A stretch of 50,615 nucleotides of DNA from an uncultured Acetatifactor sp. (GTDB taxonomy: Bacteria > Bacillota > Clostridia > Lachnospirales > Lachnospiraceae), in the NCBI GenBank assembly GCA_934426825.1, contig CAKRYI010000019.1, positions 1 through 50,615 of the forward strand. The letters are read 5' to 3'. Below, piece by piece: positions 8,705 through 16,709 of the stretch. The notes beneath the pieces were generated by a model that saw only the letters and a program-made list of their open reading frames with translations, made no database searches and was not told where the DNA came from. Made by a program: the position numbers and the translations under genes. Numbering within the stretch: the first letter of the stretch is position 1; each line of letters opens with the position of its first letter.

Positions 8705-9373
8705 ATGAGATACTTTTTTGAATCCAAAATCGAAAAAACGGAACGGGGATATATGATGCATGTTCCCTTTAATGTGTGGGAGGTCTGCAAGCAGCGGGGC
8801 GTTATCAAAGGAGAAGTCATTCTGGATAACAAGTCATTGGAGTGCGAACTGCTTCCGAAGGAAAAGGGAAATTACGAAATCTGCATCAAAAGTCAGGATG
8901 TGGAGGAAAAGGAACTCGGTGTGGTACACAAGGTGCTGCTGCACATCGGGGATTCTCTGATTAAAATGGACCAGAACAGTCCGTACAGCTTTGAAAATCC
9001 CATCCGCAAGATTGACAGCATGCAGTTGATTGTACAGCCGGAGGACGGTCTTTGCGGACAGGCGTGTGTGGCAATGTTGGCGGGTGTGACTATCGCCGAG
9101 GTGATCAGTGTCATGGACTGCCGGGAATGGCAGGCAACCATGGGAAGAATGATTTCTGCCCTGAATTACTATGGAATCGATCATTCGGATGTCATTCATT
9201 ATACGGAGGGAAAGGAAACGGTTCTTCCGAAATGCTGTATTATGATGGAAAAGATGGGAAGATTTTGCCATTACCTGATTTATTTTGACGGAAAATACTA
9301 TGATTCCAACCTTGGCGTGCTGGAAGAGTATGATATGAACAAGCTGCTTGGATATTTGGAAATAAAATGTTGA
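8705..9373 (+). CDS. DUF1905 domain fused to a C39/papain-like cysteine peptidase domain
   Basis: Two parts can be seen in the 222-aa protein. Residues 1-95 match the DUF1905 pattern (F-x-x-x-I near the start, VPFNVWEV, KGEVILDN, a GD-containing end), a small beta fold of unknown role. Residues 105-222 look like a papain/C39-type peptidase: Gln111 six residues before Cys117 (QPEDGLCGQAC), then His189 (FCHYLIYFDG) and Asp200 (YYDSN), the expected Gln-Cys-His-Asp order. There is no signal peptide or membrane segment, so it should be cytoplasmic. The ribosome site is weak and the ATG at 8675 is an alternative start. Whether it cleaves peptides, and which, is unknown. Confidence 0.6.
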   Translation: MRYFFESKIEKTERGYMMHVPFNVWEVCKQRGVIKGEVILDNKSLECELLPKEKGNYEICIKSQDVEEKELGVVHKVLLHIGDSLIKMDQNSPYSFENPIRKIDSMQLIVQPEDGLCGQACVAMLAGVTIAEVISVMDCREWQATMGRMISALNYYGIDHSDVIHYTEGKETVLPKCCIMMEKMGRFCHYLIYFDGKYYDSNLGVLEEYDMNKLLGYLEIKC

Positions 9374-9422
9374 GTAAAACTTTTTAATTACGATGTTAAG
9401 ATAACAGATGAGGGGACGAAGG

Positions 9423-10529
9423 ATGAATAACAAAAACAACAAGGGAAAAAAGATAGGCGGAATTATTATGGCGGCGCTGGGAGTCGTCTTTCTCTTGGCG
9501 GGAATCGTTATCATTGTAATCGGCGGCAATGCCAGCCGGCTGGAGCAGGAGGAGCCTGTGGATGTGTATCAGGCTCAGGAGACAGACCAGTATGTTTTCG
9601 CCAATGTTCAGTACATGACAGAGTCCGTTGCTTATTTTGAGGCAATGGAAAATATGCAGTTCTATATTGTATGTGACGAAAACTGGATTCCTGCCGTTAT
9701 CTGCATGCACACGGATGATGTGGCAGAGTATCAGCCCTATATTGACTGGCTGTACAGTGACAGTTATGATGACGGACCGGAGGAAGTGTCTGTAACCGGT
9801 TATGCCCAGCCTTTTGATGCGGAACTGGAAGAACTGGTGCTGGAGGGATTTACGGATTGCTTCGGAGAGGGAATTATAGACGAATCCAGCTTTACGGACT
9901 GGTTTGGAAACTATTATTTACAGGTCGGTCAGAAAAACGGAGCTTACAACATTGCCAGCGTGGGAATTTACCTGCTTTTGGCTGCGGCGGTTCTACTTAC
10001 GGTGGGAGCATGTCTTTTGTATGAAAAGCCGGCGGAACAGACGGAAAATGCCGGTCCCGTGATACAGGATTCCCATACCGGACGCGGAGTTTTGGGAGCT
10101 CTTCTGGGAGCACTGATTGGCGGTCTGTTGTGGACTGTGGTGGAGGCGCTTGGATATGTCAGCGGCTGGATTGGCGCCCTGATTATCTTTATGTCCTATA
10201 AGGGATATGAAATGTTTGCGCGCAAAAAGGACACACTGGGTGTGGTGCTTTCGCTGGTATTCGGTATCCTTGTAATCATTCCCGCAACGTATCTCAGCTA
10301 CGGCTGGATGTATTATTGCAATGTGAATGAGTCGGTTTCCGGTTATATTACCCTGACCCGTGCCCTGATAGAGTTACCGTCCTTTATGACGGCGGTGGAA
10401 GGCTGGAATTCCTTTATCGGCGATTTGATTATCGGCTATGCAGTGATGATTCTGGTCGGCATTATGATGTTTGCGGGCAGATTTTTTGGCAAAAATAAAA
10501 AGAATAATGCGGGAAACGGGATTGGTTAA
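9423..10529 (+). CDS. Multi-pass membrane protein of unknown function
   Basis: I do not recognise a family. The 368-aa protein has a lysine-rich start, a transmembrane helix at about residues 12-33, an acidic soluble domain (about 40-175) probably outside the cell, then four or more hydrophobic segments. These include a glycine-rich stretch GVLGALLGALIGGLLWTVVE and a cytoplasmic-looking KYKGYEMFARKK-like loop. The tail is basic (KNKKNN). ATG 9423 has GAGGGG six bases upstream, while an ATG at 9408 has none. It stands 49 bases after the DUF1905 fusion, close enough to share its transcript, and more than 200 bases before groES. Confidence 0.7.
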   Translation: MNNKNNKGKKIGGIIMAALGVVFLLAGIVIIVIGGNASRLEQEEPVDVYQAQETDQYVFANVQYMTESVAYFEAMENMQFYIVCDENWIPAVICMHTDDVAEYQPYIDWLYSDSYDDGPEEVSVTGYAQPFDAELEELVLEGFTDCFGEGIIDESSFTDWFGNYYLQVGQKNGAYNIASVGIYLLLAAAVLLTVGACLLYEKPAEQTENAGPVIQDSHTGRGVLGALLGALIGGLLWTVVEALGYVSGWIGALIIFMSYKGYEMFARKKDTLGVVLSLVFGILVIIPATYLSYGWMYYCNVNESVSGYITLTRALIELPSFMTAVEGWNSFIGDLIIGYAVMILVGIMMFAGRFFGKNKKNNAGNGIG

Positions 10530-10647
10530 GTAAATTATAAAGGAATTATTAAATCTGCATGGAACGGATTTGGTAAGAAAACGCAAGATAATAAAAGAAA
10601 AAACGAGAAAAAGGAAGAAAACATTTTGCCAGTTCTTGCGAATATGC

Positions 10648-10676
10648 TTGCAAAGACCCGCATATGAAACTAATAT
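10648..10676 (+). promoter_or_regulatory. sigmaA promoter of groESL
   Basis: TTGCAA (10648-10653), 17 bases, TAATAT (10671-10676). Transcription should start near 10683, so the CIRCE element at 10689 lies in the first bases of the transcript. Confidence 0.75.
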
Positions 10677-10688
10677 ATGTTTTAGTGA

Positions 10689-10715
10689 TTAGCACTCGAA
10701 GAAAATGAGTGCTAA
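10689..10715 (+). promoter_or_regulatory. CIRCE operator (HrcA binding site)
   Basis: TTAGCACTC (10689-10697), nine bases, GAGTGCTAA (10707-10715) is an exact match to the CIRCE inverted repeat bound by the heat-shock repressor HrcA in Firmicutes. HrcA itself is not in the window. It predicts heat and misfolding induction of groES and groEL. Confidence 0.97.
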
Positions 10716-10751
10716 CAGATGAATGACAGCAGAGTATAAGGAGGCATTACT

Positions 10752-11036
10752 ATGAAATTAGTACCTTTAGGTGACAGAGTTGTATTGAAACAACTGGTGG
10801 CGGAAGAAACCACCAAATCCGGTATCGTTCTTCCCGGACAGAATAAGGAGAAACCCCAGCAGGCAGAGGTCATTGCAGTCGGCCCCGGCGGCATGGTTGA
10901 CGGTAAGGAAGTTAAGATGGAAGTTAAGGTCGGCGACAGCGTAATTTATTCCAAATATGCCGGCACGGAAGTAAAGCTGGATGACGAGGAATATATCATT
11001 GTAAAGCAGAATGATATTTTGGCAGTGATTCAGTAA
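10752..11036 (+). CDS. groES: Co-chaperonin GroES
   Basis: A 94-aa lid subunit that caps GroEL during ATP-driven folding in the cytoplasm. It begins with KLVPLGDRVVLKQ, the usual start. The mobile loop that contacts GroEL is at about residues 16-32 (EETTKSGIVLPG), and the end DEEYIIVKQNDILAVIQ is typical. AAGGAGG lies eight bases before the ATG. It is the first gene of the CIRCE-controlled operon, 36 bases before groEL. Confidence 0.98.
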   Translation: MKLVPLGDRVVLKQLVAEETTKSGIVLPGQNKEKPQQAEVIAVGPGGMVDGKEVKMEVKVGDSVIYSKYAGTEVKLDDEEYIIVKQNDILAVIQ

Positions 11037-11072
11037 GAATGTAAATGAAAATAAGTTTGGAGGCAGATTATT

Positions 11073-12698
11073 ATGGCAAAAGAGATTAAATATGGAGCAG
11101 AAGCGCGTGCAGCATTGGAAGCAGGCGTGAATCAGTTGGCAGATACCGTAAGAGTAACCCTTGGACCGAAAGGAAGAAACGTCGTACTGGATAAGTCTTA
11201 CGGCGCTCCGCTCATTACCAATGACGGTGTTACCATTGCAAAGGAAATCGAGCTGGAAGATGCTTTTGAAAATATGGGCGCACAGCTTGTAAAGGAAGTT
11301 GCTACCAAAACCAATGATGTGGCAGGTGACGGTACCACAACGGCGACCGTACTGGCACAGGCTATGGTAAATGCAGGAATGAAGAATCTGGCAGCAGGTG
11401 CAAATCCCATTATCCTGAGAAAAGGTATGAAGAAAGCAACTGACTGCGCAGTGGAGGCTATCTCCAAGATGAGCCAGAAGGTAAACGGCAAGGAGCATAT
11501 CGCAAGAGTTGCTGCTATTTCCGCGGGAGATGAGGAAGTCGGTCAGCTTGTGGCAGATGCTATGGAGAAGGTAAGCGGAGACGGCGTTATCACCATCGAG
11601 GAATCCAAGACCATGCAGACAGAGCTGGATTTAGTAGAAGGTATGCAGTTTGACAGAGGATATATTTCCGCATACATGGCAACGGATATGGATAAGATGG
11701 AAGCTGTTCTTGACAATCCTTACATCCTGATTACCGACAAGAAGATTTCCAATATTCAGGAAATTCTGCCTCTGTTGGAGCAGATTGTACAGTCCGGTGC
11801 AAAACTTTTGATTATTGCAGAGGATGTTGAGGGCGAAGCACTCACCACCCTGATTGTAAATAAATTGCGTGGTACTTTCAATGTAGTGGCTGTTAAGGCT
11901 CCCGGATACGGTGACAGAAGAAAGGATATGCTGCAGGATATTGCCATTCTGACCGGCGGTACGGTAATCAGCTCTGAACTTGGTTACGAACTCAAAGATA
12001 CCACCATGGATATGCTGGGCCGTGCAAAATCCGTTAAGGTTCAGAAGGAAAACACCGTTATTGTGGACGGCGAGGGCGAGAAAGAGGAAATCCAGTCCAG
12101 AATCGCACAGATTAAAAAGCAGATTGAGGAAACAACCTCTGATTTCGACAGAGAGAAACTGCAGGAGAGACTTGCAAAACTGGCAGGCGGTGTAGCGGTT
12201 ATCCGTGTCGGTGCAGCTACCGAGACAGAAATGAAGGAAGCAAAACTTCGTCTGGAGGATGCTTTGGCAGCAACCAGAGCAGCAGCAGAGGAAGGTATTA
12301 TCTGCGGCGGTGGTTCCGCTTATATTCACGCATCCAAGGAGGTTGCTAAACTGGCAGCTACTTTGGAGGGTGACGAGAAGACCGGTGCCGGAATCGTATT
12401 GAAGGCATTGGAGGCTCCTCTGTTCCACATTGCGGCTAATGCAGGTCTGGAAGGAAGCGTTATCATCAATAAGGTGCGTGAATCTGAGGTTGGCGTGGGA
12501 TTTGATGCTCTGAAAGAGGAGTATGTGGATATGGTGAAAGCCGGAATCCTTGACCCTGCCAAAGTTACCAGAAGCGCATTGCAGAATGCAACCAGCGTGG
12601 CAAGCACCCTGCTTACCACAGAGAGCGTTGTGGCAAATATCAAGGAAGAAACTCCTGCCATGCCCGCAGGTGCTGGCGGAATGGGCGGCATGATGTAA
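11073..12698 (+). CDS. groEL: 60-kDa chaperonin GroEL
   Basis: ATP-dependent folding chamber, 541 aa, full length. Visible family marks are VTLGPKGRNVVLDKSYG, the nucleotide-binding VAGDGTTTATVLA (about residues 84-96, with catalytic Asp), AAVEEGI-like AAAEEGIICGGGSA at about 403-416, and a Gly/Met-rich tail ending GAGGMGGMM. GGAGG lies eight bases before the ATG. It is transcribed with groES and followed by a terminator. Nothing is unusual. Confidence 0.98.
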   Translation: MAKEIKYGAEARAALEAGVNQLADTVRVTLGPKGRNVVLDKSYGAPLITNDGVTIAKEIELEDAFENMGAQLVKEVATKTNDVAGDGTTTATVLAQAMVNAGMKNLAAGANPIILRKGMKKATDCAVEAISKMSQKVNGKEHIARVAAISAGDEEVGQLVADAMEKVSGDGVITIEESKTMQTELDLVEGMQFDRGYISAYMATDMDKMEAVLDNPYILITDKKISNIQEILPLLEQIVQSGAKLLIIAEDVEGEALTTLIVNKLRGTFNVVAVKAPGYGDRRKDMLQDIAILTGGTVISSELGYELKDTTMDMLGRAKSVKVQKENTVIVDGEGEKEEIQSRIAQIKKQIEETTSDFDREKLQERLAKLAGGVAVIRVGAATETEMKEAKLRLEDALAATRAAAEEGIICGGGSAYIHASKEVAKLAATLEGDEKTGAGIVLKALEAPLFHIAANAGLEGSVIINKVRESEVGVGFDALKEEYVDMVKAGILDPAKVTRSALQNATSVASTLLTTESVVANIKEETPAMPAGAGGMGGMM

Positions 12699-12727
12699 TC
12701 TGCTGTCCTACGGATAAAAGATAAAAG

Positions 12728-12771
12728 AGAGCATTGCTTTGGCGCGAAAAGCACCGGGCAGTGCTCTTTTT
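12728..12771 (+). terminator. Rho-independent terminator of groESL
   Basis: AGAGCATTGC (12728-12737) pairs with GCAGTGCTCT (12758-12767) with one G-T pair, followed by T to 12771. It lies 30 bases after the groEL stop. Confidence 0.85.
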
Positions 12772-13029
12772 GCTATAAAAAATGCGGATTCTGACAGACA
12801 TATGTGCAAAATGTAGAAAAATGACATGCTTGGGCGTTTTTTAAATTGTACATAATTACAAAATAATTTGTTTTATACAAAAATTAATATACACTTTGCA
12901 CAAAGCAAGGCAAACATGTCCAAAAAATGCCAACAATATTCATGGATTTGAGAAATGCTTTTCTATATACTTCTTTTTGTAGCATTAGGAAACCCGTGGA
13001 AAACGGGGGGTTGTAAAGGAGAAGGAACT

Positions 13030-16000
13030 ATGAAAAAGAAACGAGTGCACAGGCTGCTAACAGCGGTGCTGACCGCCGCCATGGTTTTGGGCGGAATGGT
13101 TGTACCACAGGCCGGACTTAAAGCGGAAGCCGCGACCAAGCCGGAAGCAGCGGCAAATTACCGTAATGTAGTTTATTATGGTGACTGGTCTATCTATGCG
13201 GGGCAGAAAAACTATTACCCCAGCAGAATTGATGGAAGCATGATTACACATTTGAATTTTGCTTTCATGGATGTGGACAAAAACGGAGAACTGATTCTCT
13301 GTGATGAACACGCCGATTTTCAGGCTATTCTGCCGGAACAGAACGGTCTGACCTATGGTGACCCGTATGCGGGTGTACTGGGTGCCATGAGTATTTTGCG
13401 TTCTAAGTACCCCAACATGAAAATTGGTATTTCCGTAGGTGGCTGGACCCGTTCGGGTGATTTTCCGGCAGTCGCTGCAAGTGAAACCACAAGAAAGAAT
13501 TTTGCAAAGAACATTACCAAGTTTGTCGATTATCTGGGATATGATTTCGTAGATATTGACTGGGAGTATCCGACTGCAGTCAGAGAAAGCGATACTACCG
13601 GAAATGGTGTTACCATTGACAAGGGATGTGCCGGAACAGAGGCAGACGGTCACAATTTCACATTGCTGATGCAGGCTATCCGCGATGAGCTGGATGCACT
13701 GGGTGAGAAGAACGGCAAGCATTATGAGTTATCTGCTGCTATGTCCGCATCTCCTACCTTTATGTCAGTGATTGAGTATGATAAGGTTCTGGAAATTGTA
13801 GATTTCCTGAATATGATGACTTACGATATGAACGGAGCATGGAACGGATATACCGGTCACCAGACCGCACTGTATACCAATGACTCCTACGATCATGAGA
13901 CACAGGTAGACGGCGTATTTTCTGTAGATAACTGTATTCAGTATCTGAAGAAAAATTACGGTTCCAAGCTGGATTATTCCAAAATCGTCATTGGTGTTGC
14001 ACCTTACACCAGAGGCTGGAGCGGCGTTTTGAATGACGGACCCGATGCATCCTGCCCCGGTCTGTATGCAACAGCACAGCCTAACAGCGTGAAGGCAGCA
14101 GACGGAACGACCAGCGGAACATTTGCCTTTACAGAGTTGAACGAGTTGTGCCAGAAATACGGCTTGAAAGAATACTATGATGAGAAGGCAGAGGCAGCTT
14201 ACTACTACAGTGAAGAATCCGGATATTTCTTTACCTGTGATAATGAGCGAAGCGTAGCTGCAAAGGGCGCTTATGTTCGTGAGAACGGACTGGGCGGTTT
14301 GATTTCATGGATGGCATCTTTGGATGGAAACGGAACCATTACCAAGGTGATGAAGGAATCCCTGTATGGAACAGCTAAGTTACCGGAGCATGAAATCATT
14401 ACAGCTAACCCTAAGGTAAGCGTTTCCGTGGCAACATCCGGAAAGACTTACACCATTACTATCAAGAACGAAGAGAAGGCAGTTGAGAGCAATGTTGCTC
14501 TGAAGGATGCAGAGCTGTTCCAGAAGACAGTAATGCTTCCGAAACTTTACATAGCAACCAAGAGTGGTGCAACTTTCAGTGCAGGTAGCGAGTGCGGAAG
14601 TATCACCAACGCAGATGGATGCGGTGTGATTGATTTGTCCGGAGTATATGCCGGAAAGACTTTGAAACCGGGTGCAACACATACCTTTACGGTTAATTCT
14701 TCCGTAGATGCAAGCACCTCCGATATTAAGACCATTACGCTGACCCAGAGAATTCTGACCAGCATGGACGAGTTTGGAAAACAGGTTGTATATACCGGAA
14801 CTGAAGGCGGTGGAGAGACCGGAGGAGAAACCGGTGGAGAGACCGGAGGAGAAACCGGTGGAGAGACCGGCGGCGAGACCGGCGGAGAAACTGGAGGAGA
14901 AACCGGTGGCGAGACCGGTGGTGAGACCGGTGGCGAGACACCTTCCAATGAATGGGATGCATCTAAGGTATACGTTGGCGGAGACAAGGTTTCCTACAAA
15001 GGAAATGAGTACAAAGCTAAATGGTGGACCATGGGAGAAACTCCCGGACAGAGCGCTGTTTGGGAACTGATTTCCGGAGGAACAACCGGTGGTGAGACTG
15101 GCGGTACAACCGGTGGTGAAACCGGAGGAACAACCGGCGGAGAGACCGGAGGAACAACCGGCGGAGAAACCGGAGGAACAACCGGCGGAGAAACCGGAGG
15201 AACAACTGGTGGTGAGACCGGTGGCGAAACTGGCGGAGAAACCGGTGGCGAGCATGACAACAATTATACTGTAAACGGAACTTTGCCTGCACATATGGTA
15301 ACAGGATACTGGCACAATTTTGTGAACGGTTCTACAAATTTGAAGCTGAGCGATGTACCGGCTTACTATGACATGATTTGTGTCGCATTTACCGGAAACA
15401 CAACAACTCCCGGTGAGGTAACCTTTGAATTGGATGCAGACCTTTGTAAGGCTTTGGGAGGGTACACAAAGGCTGAGTTCATTCAGGATATTAAAGACCT
15501 CAAGGCAAAGGGACAGCATGTTATCATTTCTGTCGGTGGCGCCGAGGGAAGAATTGAAATCAACAGCGACGAAGCTGCAAATCGTTTTGCAGAAGGCTTG
15601 ATTGACATTATTGAAGAGTATGGATTTGAGGGTGTAGATATTGATTTAGAAGGTTCTGCAGTATCCGGCGTTGAGTATATTGCTAACGCTTTGAGAACTG
15701 TTCAGAAACATTTTGGCAAAGAGTTTATTATCACGATGGCACCGGAGACCTATTATCTGCAGGCTGACAGATTAAGTGCAAAGGATATTACCACATCTTA
15801 TCTGAGACTTGCATTGGAAATCAAAGATATTCTGACCATCTGCTATCCCCAGTATTACAATACCGGCGGAATGAACGGATATGGCGGAAGCATAGTGAAT
15901 CCCGGAAATGCAGATTTCCTGACTTCCCTGACTACTTTGATTATCGAAGCAGGATTGAGACCGGATCAGGTGGCAATCGGTGTTCCTTCCACTTCAAGAG

Positions 16001-16515
16001 CAGCAGGAAGCGGATATGTATCTCCTGCAACAGTGGAAACTGCAGTTAACGCACTTGTAAACAAGACGTCTTCCGGTAACTTTACAGCACCGAATGCTTA
16101 TCCGACACTGAGAGGTGTTATGACATGGTCCATTAACTGGGATGCAACGCAGGATTATGCGTGGGCAAAGGCAATGGATAAGGCAATGGATAATCTTGCA
16201 GGCGGAACAAGCGGAGGAACGACCGGCGGCGAAACCGGAGGAGAAACCGGTGGCGAGACCGGAGGAGAAACCGGTGGTGAGACCGGAGGAGAAACCGGCG
16301 GTGAGACCGGAGGAGAAACCGGCGGCGAGACCGGAGGAGAAACCGGCGGTGAGACCGGCGGAACAACCGGCGAGACCACTTGGAATGCAGATACCGTATA
16401 TGTTGGTGGAGATACCGTTCTCTACAACGGTCAGCAGTATCGTGCAAAATGGTGGACGAGAGGCGAAAATCCGGAGAAGTCCGGAGAATGGGGCGTATGG
16501 GCGCTTGTTCGCTAA
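13030..16515 (+). CDS. Secreted bimodular chitinase: GH18-CBM5-GH18-CBM5 with repeat linkers
   Basis: The 1161-aa protein has a signal peptide (residues 1 to about 35, MKKKR start, AEA end). GH18 domain 1 (about 44-447) has SVGGWT and the catalytic DFVDIDWE (Asp172, Asp175, Asp177, Glu179). A beta-rich module (about 450-590) follows, then an ETGG linker (593-637) and a CBM5/12-type chitin-binding module (638-683, paired Trp in KWWTMGETPG). After a second linker (684-741) comes GH18 domain 2 (about 748-1057) with SVGGAEG and EGVDIDLE (Asp870, Asp872, Glu874). A third linker (1058-1115) leads to a second CBM5/12 (1116-1161). Both active sites look complete. It should hydrolyse chitin or related N-acetylglucosamine glycans outside the cell. 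AAAGGAG precedes ATG 13030. No cell-wall anchor is seen. The in-frame ATG at 12955 adds a second hydrophobic stretch without ribosome site and is rejected. Confidence 0.93.
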   Translation: MKKKRVHRLLTAVLTAAMVLGGMVVPQAGLKAEAATKPEAAANYRNVVYYGDWSIYAGQKNYYPSRIDGSMITHLNFAFMDVDKNGELILCDEHADFQAILPEQNGLTYGDPYAGVLGAMSILRSKYPNMKIGISVGGWTRSGDFPAVAASETTRKNFAKNITKFVDYLGYDFVDIDWEYPTAVRESDTTGNGVTIDKGCAGTEADGHNFTLLMQAIRDELDALGEKNGKHYELSAAMSASPTFMSVIEYDKVLEIVDFLNMMTYDMNGAWNGYTGHQTALYTNDSYDHETQVDGVFSVDNCIQYLKKNYGSKLDYSKIVIGVAPYTRGWSGVLNDGPDASCPGLYATAQPNSVKAADGTTSGTFAFTELNELCQKYGLKEYYDEKAEAAYYYSEESGYFFTCDNERSVAAKGAYVRENGLGGLISWMASLDGNGTITKVMKESLYGTAKLPEHEIITANPKVSVSVATSGKTYTITIKNEEKAVESNVALKDAELFQKTVMLPKLYIATKSGATFSAGSECGSITNADGCGVIDLSGVYAGKTLKPGATHTFTVNSSVDASTSDIKTITLTQRILTSMDEFGKQVVYTGTEGGGETGGETGGETGGETGGETGGETGGETGGETGGETGGETGGETPSNEWDASKVYVGGDKVSYKGNEYKAKWWTMGETPGQSAVWELISGGTTGGETGGTTGGETGGTTGGETGGTTGGETGGTTGGETGGTTGGETGGETGGETGGEHDNNYTVNGTLPAHMVTGYWHNFVNGSTNLKLSDVPAYYDMICVAFTGNTTTPGEVTFELDADLCKALGGYTKAEFIQDIKDLKAKGQHVIISVGGAEGRIEINSDEAANRFAEGLIDIIEEYGFEGVDIDLEGSAVSGVEYIANALRTVQKHFGKEFIITMAPETYYLQADRLSAKDITTSYLRLALEIKDILTICYPQYYNTGGMNGYGGSIVNPGNADFLTSLTTLIIEAGLRPDQVAIGVPSTSRAAGSGYVSPATVETAVNALVNKTSSGNFTAPNAYPTLRGVMTWSINWDATQDYAWAKAMDKAMDNLAGGTSGGTTGGETGGETGGETGGETGGETGGETGGETGGETGGETGGETGGETGGTTGETTWNADTVYVGGDTVLYNGQQYRAKWWTRGENPEKSGEWGVWALVR
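14806..14940 (+). repeat. In-frame 12-bp tandem repeat (ETGG linker 1)
   Basis: About eleven copies of a 12-base unit coding Gly-Gly-Glu-Thr, with third-position changes (GGAGAGACC, GGCGAGACC and similar). It is a flexible linker between the module after GH18-1 and CBM5-1. Tandem DNA of this kind can gain or lose units by slippage. Confidence 0.92.
15079..15252 (+). repeat. In-frame 24-bp tandem repeat (GGTTGGET linker 2)
   Basis: Repeats of Gly-Gly-Thr-Thr-Gly-Gly-Glu-Thr, seven or so times, ending in Gly-Gly-Glu-Thr units. It joins CBM5-1 to GH18-2. Its period is doubled relative to linkers 1 and 3. Confidence 0.92.
16201..16374 (+). repeat. In-frame 12-bp tandem repeat (ETGG linker 3)
   Basis: About twelve Gly-Gly-Glu-Thr units between GH18-2 and CBM5-2, flanked by Gly-Gly-Thr-Thr units at both ends. 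The DNA is nearly identical to linker 1, so recombination between linkers could remove the GH18-2 module in frame. Confidence 0.92.
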
Positions 16516-16577
16516 GGATAAAGGGTATATTATGAAAAAGTTTTAAATAAGAAAGGGTATTGTCGTTAAGTGACCGG

Positions 16578-16608
16578 AAAAGGGTTACAAGATGGCAGTA
16601 CCCTTTTT
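16578..16608 (+). terminator. Rho-independent terminator after the chitinase gene
   Basis: AAAAGGGT (16578-16585) pairs with ACCCTTTT (16600-16607), followed by a fifth T. It is 60 bases after the stop. Confidence 0.75.
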
Positions 16609-16709
16609 CGTATGGAATTTGCGCGGTATGCCGAAAGCGGCTTTGCGGTTGCGGGAGAGAAAAAAGCATGGTATCATGTATGACAACAGATAAAAAGGAG
16701 AGCGGGCAA

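Noticed and set aside
11631..12428. 265-codon open frame on the - strand inside groEL
   Set aside because: Same kind of shadow frame: no ribosome site, no motif, fully inside a certain gene.
12846..12890. Promoter for the chitinase gene (TTGTAC, TATACA, TAATAT boxes)
   Set aside because: Several box-like sequences occur in this AT-rich stretch but none at 16-18 base spacing, so I do not assign one. The stretch 12772-13029 otherwise shows only a CTTTG/CAAAG inverted repeat at 12894-12905.
14806..15252. Possible CRISPR-like array because of regularly spaced short repeats
   Set aside because: The repeats are 12- or 24-base in-frame codons without unique spacers, and no cas gene is present in the window.
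14380..16669. Long Pro/Val/Ser-rich and Arg-rich frames in other frames across the chitinase gene
   Set aside because: They are the antisense or shifted readings of the Gly-Gly-Glu-Thr repeats (for example Ser-Pro-Pro-Val), not proteins.
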